Position numbers and translations under genes: made by a program. A DNA stretch of 64,000 bases from Anagrus nilaparvatae (lineage: Eukaryota; Arthropoda; Insecta; Hymenoptera; Mymaridae), in the NCBI GenBank assembly GCA_022575985.1, contig JAKSXM010000246.1, positions 12,999,593-13,063,592 on the forward strand, read 5' to 3'. Every line of letters begins with the position of its first letter. The stretch's first letter is position 1. Of the stretch, positions 38,401-49,500 are shown piece after piece. The notes under the pieces were generated by a model. It searched no databases. It was not told where the DNA came from and saw only the letters and a program-made list of their open reading frames with translations.

Positions 38401-38814
38401 TCCTCCAGCAAAATTTACTCTTGCAATATGGTCATTAAATCTTAAATGTTGGACCTTTTGGTAATGGTAAGGGTGGTAGCCATTAGCTCTTAGAACGCGA
38501 ATTACGCGGGTGTGATTTGTCAACAAACGAACAGCAATAACTCTACTAGGGAGATTAGGATTATCTCGAATTTGAGCCAAAATCAGACCAATTAGTGGGT
38601 CATCATTATCTCTCCTTCTTCCAGCATTTTCATAATTTGGCATCAGATAACCACGTTGTGCCCTTGCCCTTAATCTTACAAAAACCCTTTCATCAGGGAA
38701 CCTTCCAACAGCTCCATGTCTCTCAGCATATAAATCAACTGCATTCTGTATATTTCCATTACTTGCACCTAAGCACATCAACATATTATAATACTGGGTG
38801 GCTGAATAGCGCAT
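35430..38814 (-). CDS. DUF4817-type DD41D mariner-superfamily transposase, 370 aa, three exons
   Basis: Exons on the minus strand: 38814-38155, 36505-36205 and 35581-35430 (stop TAA). The donors are ATG|GTAATT and AAG|GTAAGT, the acceptors TTTGGTTTAG and AATTTTCAG, and both joins keep the frame, giving an uninterrupted 370-aa product. Residues 1-60 form the DUF4817-like N-terminal HTH (YNMLMCLGASNGNIQNAVDL). Residues 72-130 are a second HTH. The catalytic triad is visible: D172 in YILWTDEATF, D265 in MIYMMDGSPVHY and D307 in WPPRSPDLNPMDYFFWGYLK. There are 41 residues between the last two aspartates. The C-terminus ends NGGHFEQL, typical of mariner-type proteins, so the gene is full length. 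It would cut and rejoin DNA at the element's ends in the nucleus. Two introns in the catalytic region are unusual, as relatives are mostly single-ORF. Both introns have received foreign insertions, yet the reading frame is undamaged. Confidence 0.9.
35833..35990. repeat. interspersed repeat in transposase intron 2
   Basis: It shares TTTCGTTTTGTCCATGGGAG, then CCAGATC.CAGTTT and TTGCTCCCTTGGTTA, with 48140-48290. It lies between exons 2 and 3. Its ends are not defined. Confidence 0.6.
36906..37884. mobile_element. piggyBac-type TTAA-flanked palindrome, 979 bp, in transposase intron 1
   Basis: The left end is TTAA-CCCATTAACGCCCAATCGAC and the right end is its inverse, GGGCGTTAATGGG-TTAA (TTAA at 36902-36905 and 37885-37888). 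CCC...GGG ends on a TTAA target are the piggyBac signature. The two arms of about 480 bp pair almost throughout and meet near 37400. There is no transposase, so it is non-autonomous. It belongs to the same family as 56101-57206. Confidence 0.9.
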
Positions 38815-39599
38815 TTTTTAATAATATTCTTGCAACAATTGTCTTTAATGCCTTTTATATGAGTCTGAAGCAGCAAAATAAATTGATATATTCGCGATTT
38901 ATCAATAATGTAAACAATCTTCTAATGTAAAAAATTTTTTTAAAAGCACTTGTAAATTATTATTTGATCTTGATTATTATTTCACGTAATTATTAGGCAA
39001 GCGAATGAATTCTTTTATAAATAAACAACTTGTATAAATAAACATCAAATAAATATTAGATGTAAAACAATGCAAGCTCGCGTAACCTATATTAAATCGG
39101 AGTTTACCTACTTTAACCGCGCTATTTAAACACGTCATTTAACAAAATGAATTTGCGTCGTGTTACAAAAATGTCACATTTTAAATAATAGCAAACCATA
39201 ATTTAAATAATTTAAACTAACGACTTTTCAAAAACATAATTGTTAATAATTTATTCATAATCCAGATTACAAATTTTATTTGATCAATGCAAAAAAATAA
39301 TTGAACTCCAAGATTGTAAGAATAGCCAAATTAAAAAAAATAACCCACATCTAATATACATGTGGAAATAAATCACAATAAAAAATACTATTTTATCAAC
39401 ATCAAAAGAATTGCATTTAAAAAATGTATAAATAAATAATGCCTATTTTATAGTATTAAAAAAAAGATCCATACCTATACCTGCTTTAAACGAATTAATT
39501 AAATCTTGAAGAAATTATAATGTATGAATTTTCATAATTACTATCAATAATGATATTTAGGCAAATAATAATAAATTTAAAAAAACTTATTTTTATTTT

Positions 39600-40677
39600 A
39601 AAAAATTTTTATTTTTAAATACTCTTTAAATGTTTGAGAATTTACACATTTCAACTTGGTGAAATTACATTAAAATAAATTGAGAAAGACAGTATAAATA
39701 CAAAAATCATTGTTTTGACCTACAATTTTTTAAACAAAATAAACAAAACTTGTATATAATTGTATACATAAAATTTATAACTAATTAACCGAATAATAAA
39801 TTTAATATCTGCTATGACGTTTATGCCAAAAAATTCACTGCCTCTTCTCTCCCAAGAAGGTAACAAGCTTTCTCTTGAAAAAGGAGTCGTTTACTAAGGG
39901 AAATCTTTTTTTCTTCTTCGTGCTGGGAGTTAACTGAATATTCTCTTATAAATTTAACTATGATAATAAGACTTAGTTGTTCGATTAATAATAAACACAT
40001 TTTTTTAAAAAACATAAAATTTTATAAACTACTATGAACCGAACAACTAAATCTTATAATCGTTGTGTGAAGATTATAACAGAATATTCACTTAACTTCC
40101 AATACGAAGAAGAAAAAATGATTAAGCTTTGTAAGCCAATCTTTTTTAAAGAGAAAGCTTGTCACCTTCTTTGGAGAGAAAAGGAAGTGGACTTTTTGTC
40201 ATAAACCCCATAGCAGAAATAGCTTTAACTGATTGGGTTCAGTGCGAACAAATTTTTTTCTGCTGCAATGTTTATGACATAAGTTTACTGCATTTTCTCT
40301 CTAATAAAGAAAAAAAAACTTACTTTTCAAGAGAAAAGTTTTTAACTTCCTCGGAGAGAAAGTACAGTGAATTTTTTGTCATAAACTTCATAGCAGAAAT
40401 AGAATTTAGTACTCGGTCCATGATATACAAATTTTATACTCAAGCATAAAATTTGTACATAATGAACCGAATACTAAATTTAATTTCTGCTATGAAGTTT
40501 ATGCCAAAAAATTCACTGCCTCTTCTCTCCCAAGAAGGTAACAAGCTTTCTCTTGAAAAAGGAGTCGTTAACTAAGATAAATCTTTTTTTCTTCTTCGTG
40601 CTGGGAGTTAACTGAATATTCTCTTATAAACTTCACTATGATAAGAAGACTTAGTTGTTCGATTAATAATAAACACA
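39600..40677. repeat. right modular arm of the composite transposon, inner part
   Basis: The inverted counterpart of the left arm: 39620-39850 mirrors 32500-32740. The arm repeats itself with a period of about 672 bp, so the sequence beginning CTGCTATGACGTTTATGCCA near 39811 recurs near 40490. The second unit is split by the 5-kb insertion and resumes at 45703. The 96-aa and 64-aa open stretches in it are copies of arm modules, not genes. Confidence 0.8.
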
Positions 40678-41958
40678 CACAGGTGTAAATGTTTACTCAT
40701 TTTTGTACGTACTTTTATACGCATTTTTTTACTCATTTTTTCACTCATTTTTTTACGTATTTTTTTACTCATTTTTTTACGTATTTTTGTACGCATTCAT
40801 TTCGTCACGCATTATTTTATTAAAAATCTAATTACTTTTATTTTAAAAAGTAATTAAGAATGTAATTGTGCCATAATTATTAAAATTTTGGTTATCAAGG
40901 TAAATTTACAATTTTTAAAGCATCCTTAAAACTTTTCAGGACTTGTAAAATTTTTTTTCGCCAACTTTTCTTTTCTTTTTTTTTTAAGTTCTAAAACCTT
41001 TCACTGGAGAAATTTTGTTCTTAATTTTAAAGTTTTTTAAAAATTATGTAAAATAACTATTATTATTATTATAAAAAATTTTGGGTATCAAGGAATTGGG
41101 TCAAATAAGGAGTACAATTAAATTAATAAAAAACAACCATTTTTTATTAAAAAAAATCAATACAATTTTATGTCTTGATGCAATTCCCAATATTTTTTGT
41201 TAATTTTTGCTGGCAAAAATAAATACAATCAAACTAACAAATCAAATTAATGGCCTTCAAGAAAGCACATACATTAAGACATCTCAGCTTTGATCATTTA
41301 CAGTTGATAGGTTGAGTTTTGTCCAAACTCCTTCAAACCTGTAAATCACAGAAAAAATTTATTCAAAGTTCTACACTGAAAAAAAAATGAAAATAATCTT
41401 ATTAATATTTTTCTTGCCGATTCAAAAATAAGTTTTATTTTGTCTCACAAAGATAAATTATGTGCAGCATTACCCGTAAAATTTAAGAATTTATGCGCTG
41501 TATCGGACATTTTTTACTTTTACAGCCCAAGATTTATGGGATGCTGCAGCTGAATATACGAATACGAAATCTGTTTTCGCCAAAAATGCACCAGTTGCCC
41601 ACAATAGGAATTTCGTGGTTATCTTTACTGGCTTTTTTAAACATTTTTATCTGCTAATTTTGTTTTTTGGGTTCCTTAACCCTATTATGGTATCTGATTT
41701 TATTAAAAATTCTTTGCTTGTACAACCAAAAAAAGACTAAGAAACCAAAATAATTAACCTTTGGTTTTTTTTGCGACTGAACCGTTTTGGGTAAAAATAG
41801 GTTCCATACTGGAGTTTAAAGACTCAAAATACATAAAAAACGTAACAGATAATTAAACGCCAGCAAAGAATAATATCAAAATTCTTATTGCGGGCAAAGA
41901 CACCATTTTGGGTAAAAACAGATTTCAAAATCATAAAACCGGAAATCAATCAATCAAT

Positions 41959-44134
41959 CAATTTTGAAGATAGTAAAAAAGATTAATTAAACTTGGAAAA
42001 AGTACTTGTTCAAAATTATCTTAATAAAAATAATCAATATGAACATTTTGCACAATTTTTACAGCATTCTAAAGAATATTTCAAGTCCAATGGCAGCATT
42101 CAGCATTTTTTAACCAAAGGCTTTATCGAACTCAGTTTCGGAAAGAACTTATATTGCTCATAAAAAATTTACAAATTATAAGAAGGCATTAAAACTTTGC
42201 AAGTAGCTTATATTTACCATTGTCAGCAAGATTCAACAATGATATAGCATATTTATACAGCGAGTATATATTTCTCAATACCAGGTTGAATTAAAAGTTT
42301 TCAAAGCGCTTGAGTTTTTAAATCCAACCTAAGATATAGAAAAGTATCTTTTCTTTTCCTAACTTGCTGTGTTATTGTTGCATCTTACTCACAATAGTTT
42401 ATATAAGCTTCCTGAACATTTTAAAGCCTGCTTATTATTTGTAAGTTTTTATACCAATATTGGATGCAGACTTTGCACATAAAAAAAGCTAGGGGCTGCC
42501 ATTGGAATAATTGATATAGATATCAATTATCTTACTTGTTTTGATTTTTAATAATTACATTTTTTGTACTTGCCTTTGTCACTTCCTAATATCAAATTGG
42601 TCTTCAGAATGAAGAAATAAACATTAGACATCCTTGGAATCTTGATGCCAATGAATCGAGCACGAATGGGTCTCTTGGAATGCTTACGTACCTAAAAAAA
42701 ATATTCAAATATTTTCACAGCAAAGTGCATAACATTATATTTATAAAAATTAATTAATTGCATTACCTATTATACTTTTTTTGGAAAATATGAGCTGCTG
42801 TATATTGCAAATTGCTGCTACACTAAATCCATATAACCTGTAAAAAAAATAAACATTTCAAAAAGAATCAAGTTCTTGTATCAAACTAATTTATTTTTTA
42901 ATTATGACATTAGTACTTATCTGACTTTAATTATGATGTTTTATAACTCCGTAAACTCTTTTCCATCTAATATTTTCAATATTTAAGTACTGACAATTGT
43001 TGTTGCGGTTGCCATAACCTGCCGGCCGCCATATGTGCATAAATTGCATGATTCATGCCATGTGACTTTGGTGGGTAAACAACAACAAAAATTGTCAAAA
43101 GAATTAAAAATCATGGTTTAAAAATACATAGAAAAGAATTTACGGAATTATTAAACATCATAAAAAATCAGATAAGTAATAAAAATAATTAAATTAAATT
43201 AGTTTAATACAAGAACTTGATTCTTTTTGAAATGTTTATTTTTTTTTATAGGTTATATGGTAATAGTCTATTAGCAATCTGCAATAATATACAGCAGCTC
43301 ATATTTAAAAAAAAAAGTTTAACAGGTAATGCAATTAATTAATTTTTAAAAATATAATGTTATGCACTTTGCTGTGAAAATATTTGAATATTTTTTTTAG
43401 GTACGTAAGCATCCCATGAGACCCATTCTTGCTCGAGTCTTTGGCATCAAGATTCCAAGTATGTCTTATGTTTATTTATTCATTTTGGAGACCTATTTTA
43501 TATTAGGAAGTGACAAAGGCAAGTAAAAAAATTTTAATTATTAAAAATCAAATTAGTAAGATAATTGATATCGATATCAATGATCCCAATGACAGCCCCT
43601 AGCTTTTTTTATGTTCAAATTAAGTCTGCATCCAATATTGGTATAAAAACTTACAAATAATAAGCAGGCTTTAAAATGTTCAGGAAGCTTATATATACTA
43701 TTGTGAGTAAGATGCAACAATAACACAGCAAGTTAGGAAAAGAAAAGATACTTTTCTATATCTTAGGTTGGATTTAAAAACTCCAGCGCTTTGAAAACTT
43801 TTAATTCAACCTGGTATTGAGAAATATATACTCGCTGTATAAATTTGCTATATTTTTGTTGAATCCTGCTGACAATGATAAATATAAGCTAATTGCAAAG
43901 TTTAAATGCCTTCTAATAATGTGTAAAATTTTTATGAACAATATAAGTTCTTTCCGAAACTGAGTTCGATAAAGACTTTGGTTAAAAAATGCTGAATGCT
44001 GCCATTGGACTTGAAACATTTTTTAGAATGCTGTAAAAATTGTGCAAAATGTTCATATTAATTATTTTTATTAAGATAATTGAACTAGTACTTTTTGCAA
44101 GTTTAATTAATCTTTTTTACTATCTTCAAAATTG
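41959..44134. repeat. inner 2.2-kb palindrome
   Basis: The arms begin CAATTTTGAAGATAGTAAAA and mirror each other to a loop of about 100 bp near 43000-43090, where TGACAATTGTTGTTG still pairs with CAACAACAAAAATTGTCA. A module reading CCAATGGCAGC..CAGC with TGCAAAGTCTGCATCCAA occurs in several orientations (about 42460, 43620 and 44280). The arms differ by scattered substitutions and indels, so the palindrome is not a fresh duplication or assembly artefact. Confidence 0.85.
43251..43459 (+). other. exon-like fragments carried by both arms of the inner palindrome
   Basis: A polypyrimidine tract and AG (ending 43250) precede GGTTATATGG..., which runs to AACAG|GTAATG. A second stretch starts after TTTTTTTTAG at 43400 (GTACGTAAGCATCCCATGAG) and ends GATTCCAAG|TATGTC. 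The mirror copy at about 42630-42845 has the same splice-like borders. The second block reads KHPMRPILARVFGIKIPS here and KHSKRPIRARFIGIKIPR in the mirror, mostly with the frame kept. I do not recognise the source gene. The first block does not join it in frame. A captured, decaying host-gene piece is a guess. Confidence 0.3.
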
Positions 44135-45700
44135 AAGAGTTAAAAAAAGTTTTGATATTGCGTTAAACAAGTACTTGCTTTGTATATCCTCTCCTTCGCA
44201 ATGATGAATTCTGCTTGCTGTAGTTAACATGAACATCTTGAAAATTTTTTTTGGGCATTTGCAACAATATTTCATGTCCAATGGCAGCCTTCAGCTTTTT
44301 TTATATGCAAAGTCTGCATCCAACTCTTTAGTTGTCGCCAAAATCGATGAAGTTTTTGACTAAACAATCTATAGATTCAAATTAAATTTTGCTGTATCCT
44401 TGTTGCCATGCGAAATCTAAAGATTTCCGCAAATTAATACTAGTATAATTTTGCAAAAAAAGGGTACTTCTTTATATAAACATGTTACATGTTATAATTT
44501 GGACTTAACACATTAAAAGTTCAGAGACATCGTCGTTACAAAAAAATCCACTAGCAGATTCCCGCTTAGTTGCAAGTGAAATTTCACTTATAGCTAGCGG
44601 ATTTTTTTTATCTCGTTAAACGATTGCTAATTACTTAAAACGTATAAAGAAAATTAAAAAAAAATATCTATTTGTTCAACAAGGGAAAAAAAATAGGATT
44701 TGGCTTTCAATGTAGTTGTATGCACGAGTGAGCGTAGTGAACGAGTGCAGACAGTATTGAAAGTAAAATTTCCTACATTTTTTACCGTGTTCAACATATA
44801 GTTTTTCATTAAAAGCGAAAAAAAGATTGCCCGAAAGTAAGAAAGTAGATCTTTTTTGCAGCGTGTAATGAAAAAATATTTTTCAACTTTTTTGGGATGT
44901 GTTTGTATCGGTATAATGAGAAATTTTTTTTTTTAATTCTAAAAAAGAATTCCGCTTGCCACCAGCGTAACTCTGTTTGCCATTAATGGATTTTTTTTCA
45001 GTGTAGAACTTTGAATAAATTTTTTCTGTGATTTACAGGTTTGAAGGAGTTTGGACAAAACTCAACCTATCAACTGTAAATGATCAAAGCTGAGATGTCT
45101 TAATGTATGTGCTTTCTTGAAGGCCATTAATTTGATTTGTTAGTTTGATTGTATTTATTTTTGCCAGCAAAAATTAACAAAAAATATTTGGAATTGCATC
45201 AAGACATAAAATTGTATTGATTTTTTTTAATAAAAAATGGTTGTTTTTTATTAATTTAATTGTACTCCTTATTTGACCCAATTCCTTGATACCCAAAATT
45301 TTTTATAATAATAATAATAGTTATTTTACATAATTTTTAAAAAACTTTAAAATCAAGAACAAAATTTCTCCAGTGAAAGATTTTAGAACTTAAAAAAAAA
45401 AGAAAAGAAAAGTTGGTGAAAAAAAATTTTACAAGTCCTGAAAAGTTTTAAAGGATGCTTTAAAAATTGTAAATTTATCTTGATAACCAAAATTTTAATA
45501 ATTATGGCACAATTACATTCTTAATTACTTTTTAAAATAAAAGTAATTAGATTTTTAATAAAATAATGTGTGACGAAATGAATGCGTACAAAAATACGTA
45601 AAAAAATGAGTAAAAAAATACGTAAAAAAATGAGTGAAAAAATGAGTAAAAAAATGCGTATAAAAGTACGTACAAAAATAAGTAAACATTTACACCTGTG

Positions 45701-46380
45701 CATTTTTTTAAAAAACATAAAATTTTATAAGGCTCACACACAAACTCATGGGCACGAGCAAAGAGCACACGAGCACGAGCAAAAGTAGTATATAGTGGGA
45801 GTTAGAATGGAGGGGCTAAAGAGGAGAAATTAAAAATATTAATCCCACTTTGTTCAATATTGCTCGTGCTCGAATGCTTTTTTGCTCGTGCCCATGAGTT
45901 TGTGTGTGAGCCTATAAACTACTATGAACCGAACAACTAAATCTTATAATCGTTGTGTGAAGATTATAACAGAATATTCACTTAACTTCCAATACGAAGA
46001 AGAAAAAATGATTAAGCTTTGTAAGCCAATCTTTTTTAAAGAGAAAGCTTGTCACCTTCTTTGGAGAGAAAAGGAAGTGGACTTTTTGTCATAAACCCCA
46101 TAGCAGAAATAGCTTTAACTGATTGGGTTCAGTGCGAACAAATTTTTTTCTGCTGCAATGTTTATGACATAAGTTTACTGCATTTTCTCTCTAAAAAGGA
46201 AAAAAAAACTTACTTTTCAAGAGAAAAGTTTTTAACTTCCTCGGAGAGAAAGTACAGTGTATTTTTTGTCATAAACTTCATAGCAGAAATAGAATTTAGT
46301 ACTCGGTCCATGATATACAAATTTTATACTCAAGCATAAAATTTGTACTCAAGTATTTTATACTCAAGCATAAAATTTTA
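45701..46380. repeat. right modular arm of the composite transposon, outer part
   Basis: Continuation of the second ~672-bp arm unit after the 5-kb insertion. Apart from the 182-bp MITE (45731-45912), it matches 40000-40450 almost base for base. It ends in repeats of ATTTTATACTCAAGCATAAA near 46330-46375, after which similarity to the left arm stops. Confidence 0.75.
45731..45912. mobile_element. 182-bp MITE with TATAA duplication
   Basis: The 32-bp terminal inverted repeat begins GGCTCACACACAAACTCATG and is perfectly mirrored at the right end. The duplicated target TATAA lies at 45726-45730 and 45913-45917. The empty site is preserved at about 40020-40035 (TTTTATAAACTAC), which proves the insertion. 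Confidence 0.9.
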
Positions 46381-46475
46381 ATTATAATAATATGTAATTA
46401 TAAATACATAATTATATTATTAATTTATTTGTACAAAACTTTATATATATTTCTTTTTTTTTAACATCAAGAACA

Positions 46476-46556
46476 TCTAGTTGTATATTATTGTAATTGC
46501 CTTCGGGCGTAAATAAAATAAAATAAAAAATAAAATAAAAATAAAAAAAATAATTT
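46476..46556 (+). repeat. 3' tail of a non-LTR retrotransposon
   Basis: TTGTAATTGCCTTCGGGCGT followed by AAATAAAATAAAATAAAAA resembles the 3' end and A-rich simple tail of insect non-LTR elements. It is strongly 5'-truncated, with no coding sequence. Confidence 0.5.
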
Positions 46557-49500
46557 AAATCGTTTGACTTGAATGTTTAAAAATTAACGTATACATAATC
46601 ACAATGATTAATAATCACAAAAACTGGATTTTTTACCTCTTCCCTCCCTCATGTAAACAACTGGAAGGTTTAATTGACCCATCCCACTCTCTTTTTACGT
46701 AAGGTAAACATTTATTGTCTAAAAATAAAATTAAAAAACTTAACAATACCTCCCTTAAAATGCTTACTTAATATATGGAAGACCCCCTACCAATATTCAT
46801 ATCATAAGATTTTAACACCATATAGTAGTTAAATTTGAAAAATTATGAGAAAGAAGTTTACTATCATACATGAAAATGACTCTATTAACTTAATATAAAA
46901 TTTCTGAACATCAAGGAGACTACAATGATTAATAATAATTAATTAAGCAATTCTGAACATAGTCAATTTTCTTTAAATAGCTTTTATAGGATGCAAATTT
47001 TTCTAGTCATAATCACAATAATTATTGTATAATTTTTCGAATTTAATCAATTTAGCTATAAATAAAATGATTAGAGAAACTATTCTTGAAAATTCTTTGC
47101 TGATTGCAAAAAAATAGCTGAAAAATTAAAAGTTTGTTAAACTGAAAGGCATAAATTATAAAATTATTTTATTCGAAACTAAATTTATTTTTATTGTCAG
47201 TATATGGCTAAAAAAAAAAATATAATTCTTTAAAATTGTTAACATTTGTAAATATTAGAAAAAAAGCCGCAGATCAAATACTTAGATATAGTTGGATTAA
47301 AACACAAAAAAGGGAAGTAATAATTGTGTACATCGTCAATAGATAATAATGTAACTTTATTTGTATAACTTCAAAAGGTCAATACATAAAAACTTATTAA
47401 TTATTGATTATTATTAAATAATACGACCTTTCCAGACTATTGTACATTTTTAACCAATTAATAGTCCTTATGGCTCTCTTCTAATAAGCATAGTAAATTT
47501 TAAAATCAATTTTTAGAGCTTACAGTTTTTTTATTATTTTTTGTATTAAATACAAAATTGGCTCTAAAAATCGATTAAATTTATTTACTGAAGTTTTCAT
47601 TTGTTCAAAAAATGTTTTATGCAAATTTTTGTAGAAAAATATAAGGTCTCACCAAGCATAAATCCACTTTTTTTCGACCATACTAAACTAAAAACTACTT
47701 TATTTATCAAAAAAGTAAAAAAATCCAATGAAAAAATAAGATCTTCACTAATTTGTTTGTTTATTTTATGCAGTTTTTACGTATACGATATTCTGGCCTT
47801 GACGAATTATTAAAAAAATTTTGTTCTATTCAATTTTTTTGTTTTTACTCTATAAATGATACTGATATAGTTGAATAGGATTTCAGTGGATCTGATAGCT
47901 TTATTTATAAGTCGGAATAATTAATTTAAATAAAACCGCCAAATAATTCAATGGAACATGTTTATTAAATCTAAAAAATATATCCGTTTGGAATTTAGAA
48001 TAATTCTAATCTCTTTCGCATGCTATCTGCACTCGCTCGTGCATACAACTGAATGCAAAGTCTAAACCAATATTTTGCCCCTTGTTTAAAAAATAGCTAT
48101 TTTCACCCCGCAACTAGATCGACAAAAAACCCGTTTTCTCCCCACTGAAAAAGAAAAATTTCGTTTTGTCCATGGGAGCAAAAAAAGAATACCCCAGATC
48201 ACAGTTTACCATCCTCGACTTCACCTCGGATTCTAATTAACGTGCGATCTAGGCCATTCTTTTTTTTTGCTCCCTTGGTTAAAAATGTACTATTTAGAAA
48301 TAATCATTTATTATTTCGTAAAATTATTTATTTATTTTATTTATTAGTTTTATTTTATTCAAATTTCCATTTTTTGGAAATATTTTTACAATAAACAATA
48401 TTTTCATTTGTTATTGAAAAGCAAAAGAGCGGAAATTATTATTTACCCAAAAAAAGTATAAGGGGTAAGATTTTTGGGGTAAATAGACCTGGCCTAAAAA
48501 AAATAGTAAGTTAGGAGTTGTGCGGGAAAAAATACGTACCCCTTCATCAGTTTTATATTTCTAAGTCGGTGTGTAAGTTCAGGAAAAAATTTAAGAAATT
48601 TTTCTTGATAATCGTTTGAAAATTGAATAAAAAAAACTTTCTAACGCTATCGACGGCTCTGAATTTAATTTTTAACTTGAAACCGACGGGAAAATAACTT
48701 ATTTACCAAAAATTTGTATAAACAGTTGGAAGGTTAAGATTTCGAGAAACTTTTAAAATTTTGAAGTAAATCTTATCCGGTCCTATGAAAGCCTCTTAAA
48801 TTGCTCCAACTATACTTGCAGAGTAAAGTAGAAAAAAAAAGTAAAAATAAAATTTTCTAATGATAATGCATAAATAAACGAACAATTCAGAAAAGTTAAA
48901 GTCACTACTAAAGAAGCTCCAAAAATGTATTTTATTTTTTCTTAGGATTTATTTTCACTTTTTTGATGAAAAGTAGTTTATAGTCTTATATGATCGAAAA
49001 AGTGGCAATTACATGTCAATAACAATAAATGCGAATAAAGAAATAAAAATGAAAAAATAAACTAATTTATGACGCTAAAGCATAACAAAATTTAAATACA
49101 GGTAAAAATATATGTCAAGGTACTTTTTACAAGTTTATTTTACTCAAAACTGCCTCTAGGTAATTATTTTGTTATTTTTTATCCTAAAAAGTGGATTTAG
49201 CTCTTGCGTGACCTTTAAATATTAATATTTTTCTACAGAAATTTAGACAACTTATTTTTTCCAGAAATGAAAACTTTTTTTCAATTACCCAGCTACAGAA
49301 TTGGACTTTAAATTTTTTGCGAAAGTATTCTTCTATAAATAAAATCTAATTTAATATTATGGAAACATTTTACTTTGTGTCAAATAAAACAACGTAAAAA
49401 TCTTGGTAAAAATTTCTTGTTAATATTAACCATATATTATTGCAATAACATTCAACCAACCATGGTTAAACTAACAAAAATTAATTGATCATTACAAAAA

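Larger units (their letters stand above)
41374..45003. mobile_element. TA-flanked CACTG element inserted at the palindrome centre, 3.6 kb
   Basis: The ends are CACTGAAAAAAAA and TTTTTTTTCAGTG, with TA on both sides (41372-41373, 45004-45005). Only the first 13 bp are shared as terminal repeats. The subterminal parts differ (41390-41958 versus 44135-44990), and the core is a large palindrome (41959-44134). If it is removed, its flanks join as AAAGTTC-TA-GAACTTT, a perfect palindrome, so the target TA was the exact centre of the host hairpin. No intact transposase is present. Confidence 0.8.
40678..45700. mobile_element. nested foldback stack in the right arm, 5.0 kb
   Basis: The ends are CACAGGTGTAAATGTTTAC on the left and its inverse ending GTAAACATTTACACCTGTG on the right. 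The outer arms (40678-41373 and 45006-45700) mirror each other over about 695 bp, including a run of CATTTTTTTAC/GTATTTT words. The uninterrupted target survives at 39985-40020 (AATAAACACATTTTTTT). Comparing it with the two flanks gives a 2-bp CA duplication (40676-40677, 45701-45702). Without its own insertion this would be a ~1.4-kb perfect-type palindrome. Confidence 0.85.
30212..46380. mobile_element. composite foldback-type DNA transposon with DD41D transposase
   Basis: Long inverted arms (30212-32760 left; 39600-40677 plus 45701-46380 right) flank a 6.8-kb core. The core holds a transposase gene, a MADF-like gene and a short HTH ORF. Arm homology is clear: the 250 bp inside each arm (about 32500-32740 and 39620-39850) are near-perfect inverted copies, and the modules further out match as well. 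The outer limits are approximate, because the outermost modules do not match end to end and no target-site duplication could be found. Three shorter insertions in the core and the 5-kb stack plus a 182-bp MITE in the right arm are secondary. Without the right-arm insertions the element would be about 11 kb. Confidence 0.7.

Noticed and set aside
38595..38930. 111-aa plus-strand ORF
   Set aside because: It is the antisense shadow of transposase exon 1.
45521..45788. overlapping ORFs on both strands rich in Met, Lys, Phe and Leu (also 40608-40796)
   Set aside because: They are readings of the simple CATTTTTTTACGTATTTT-type repeat at the foldback ends.
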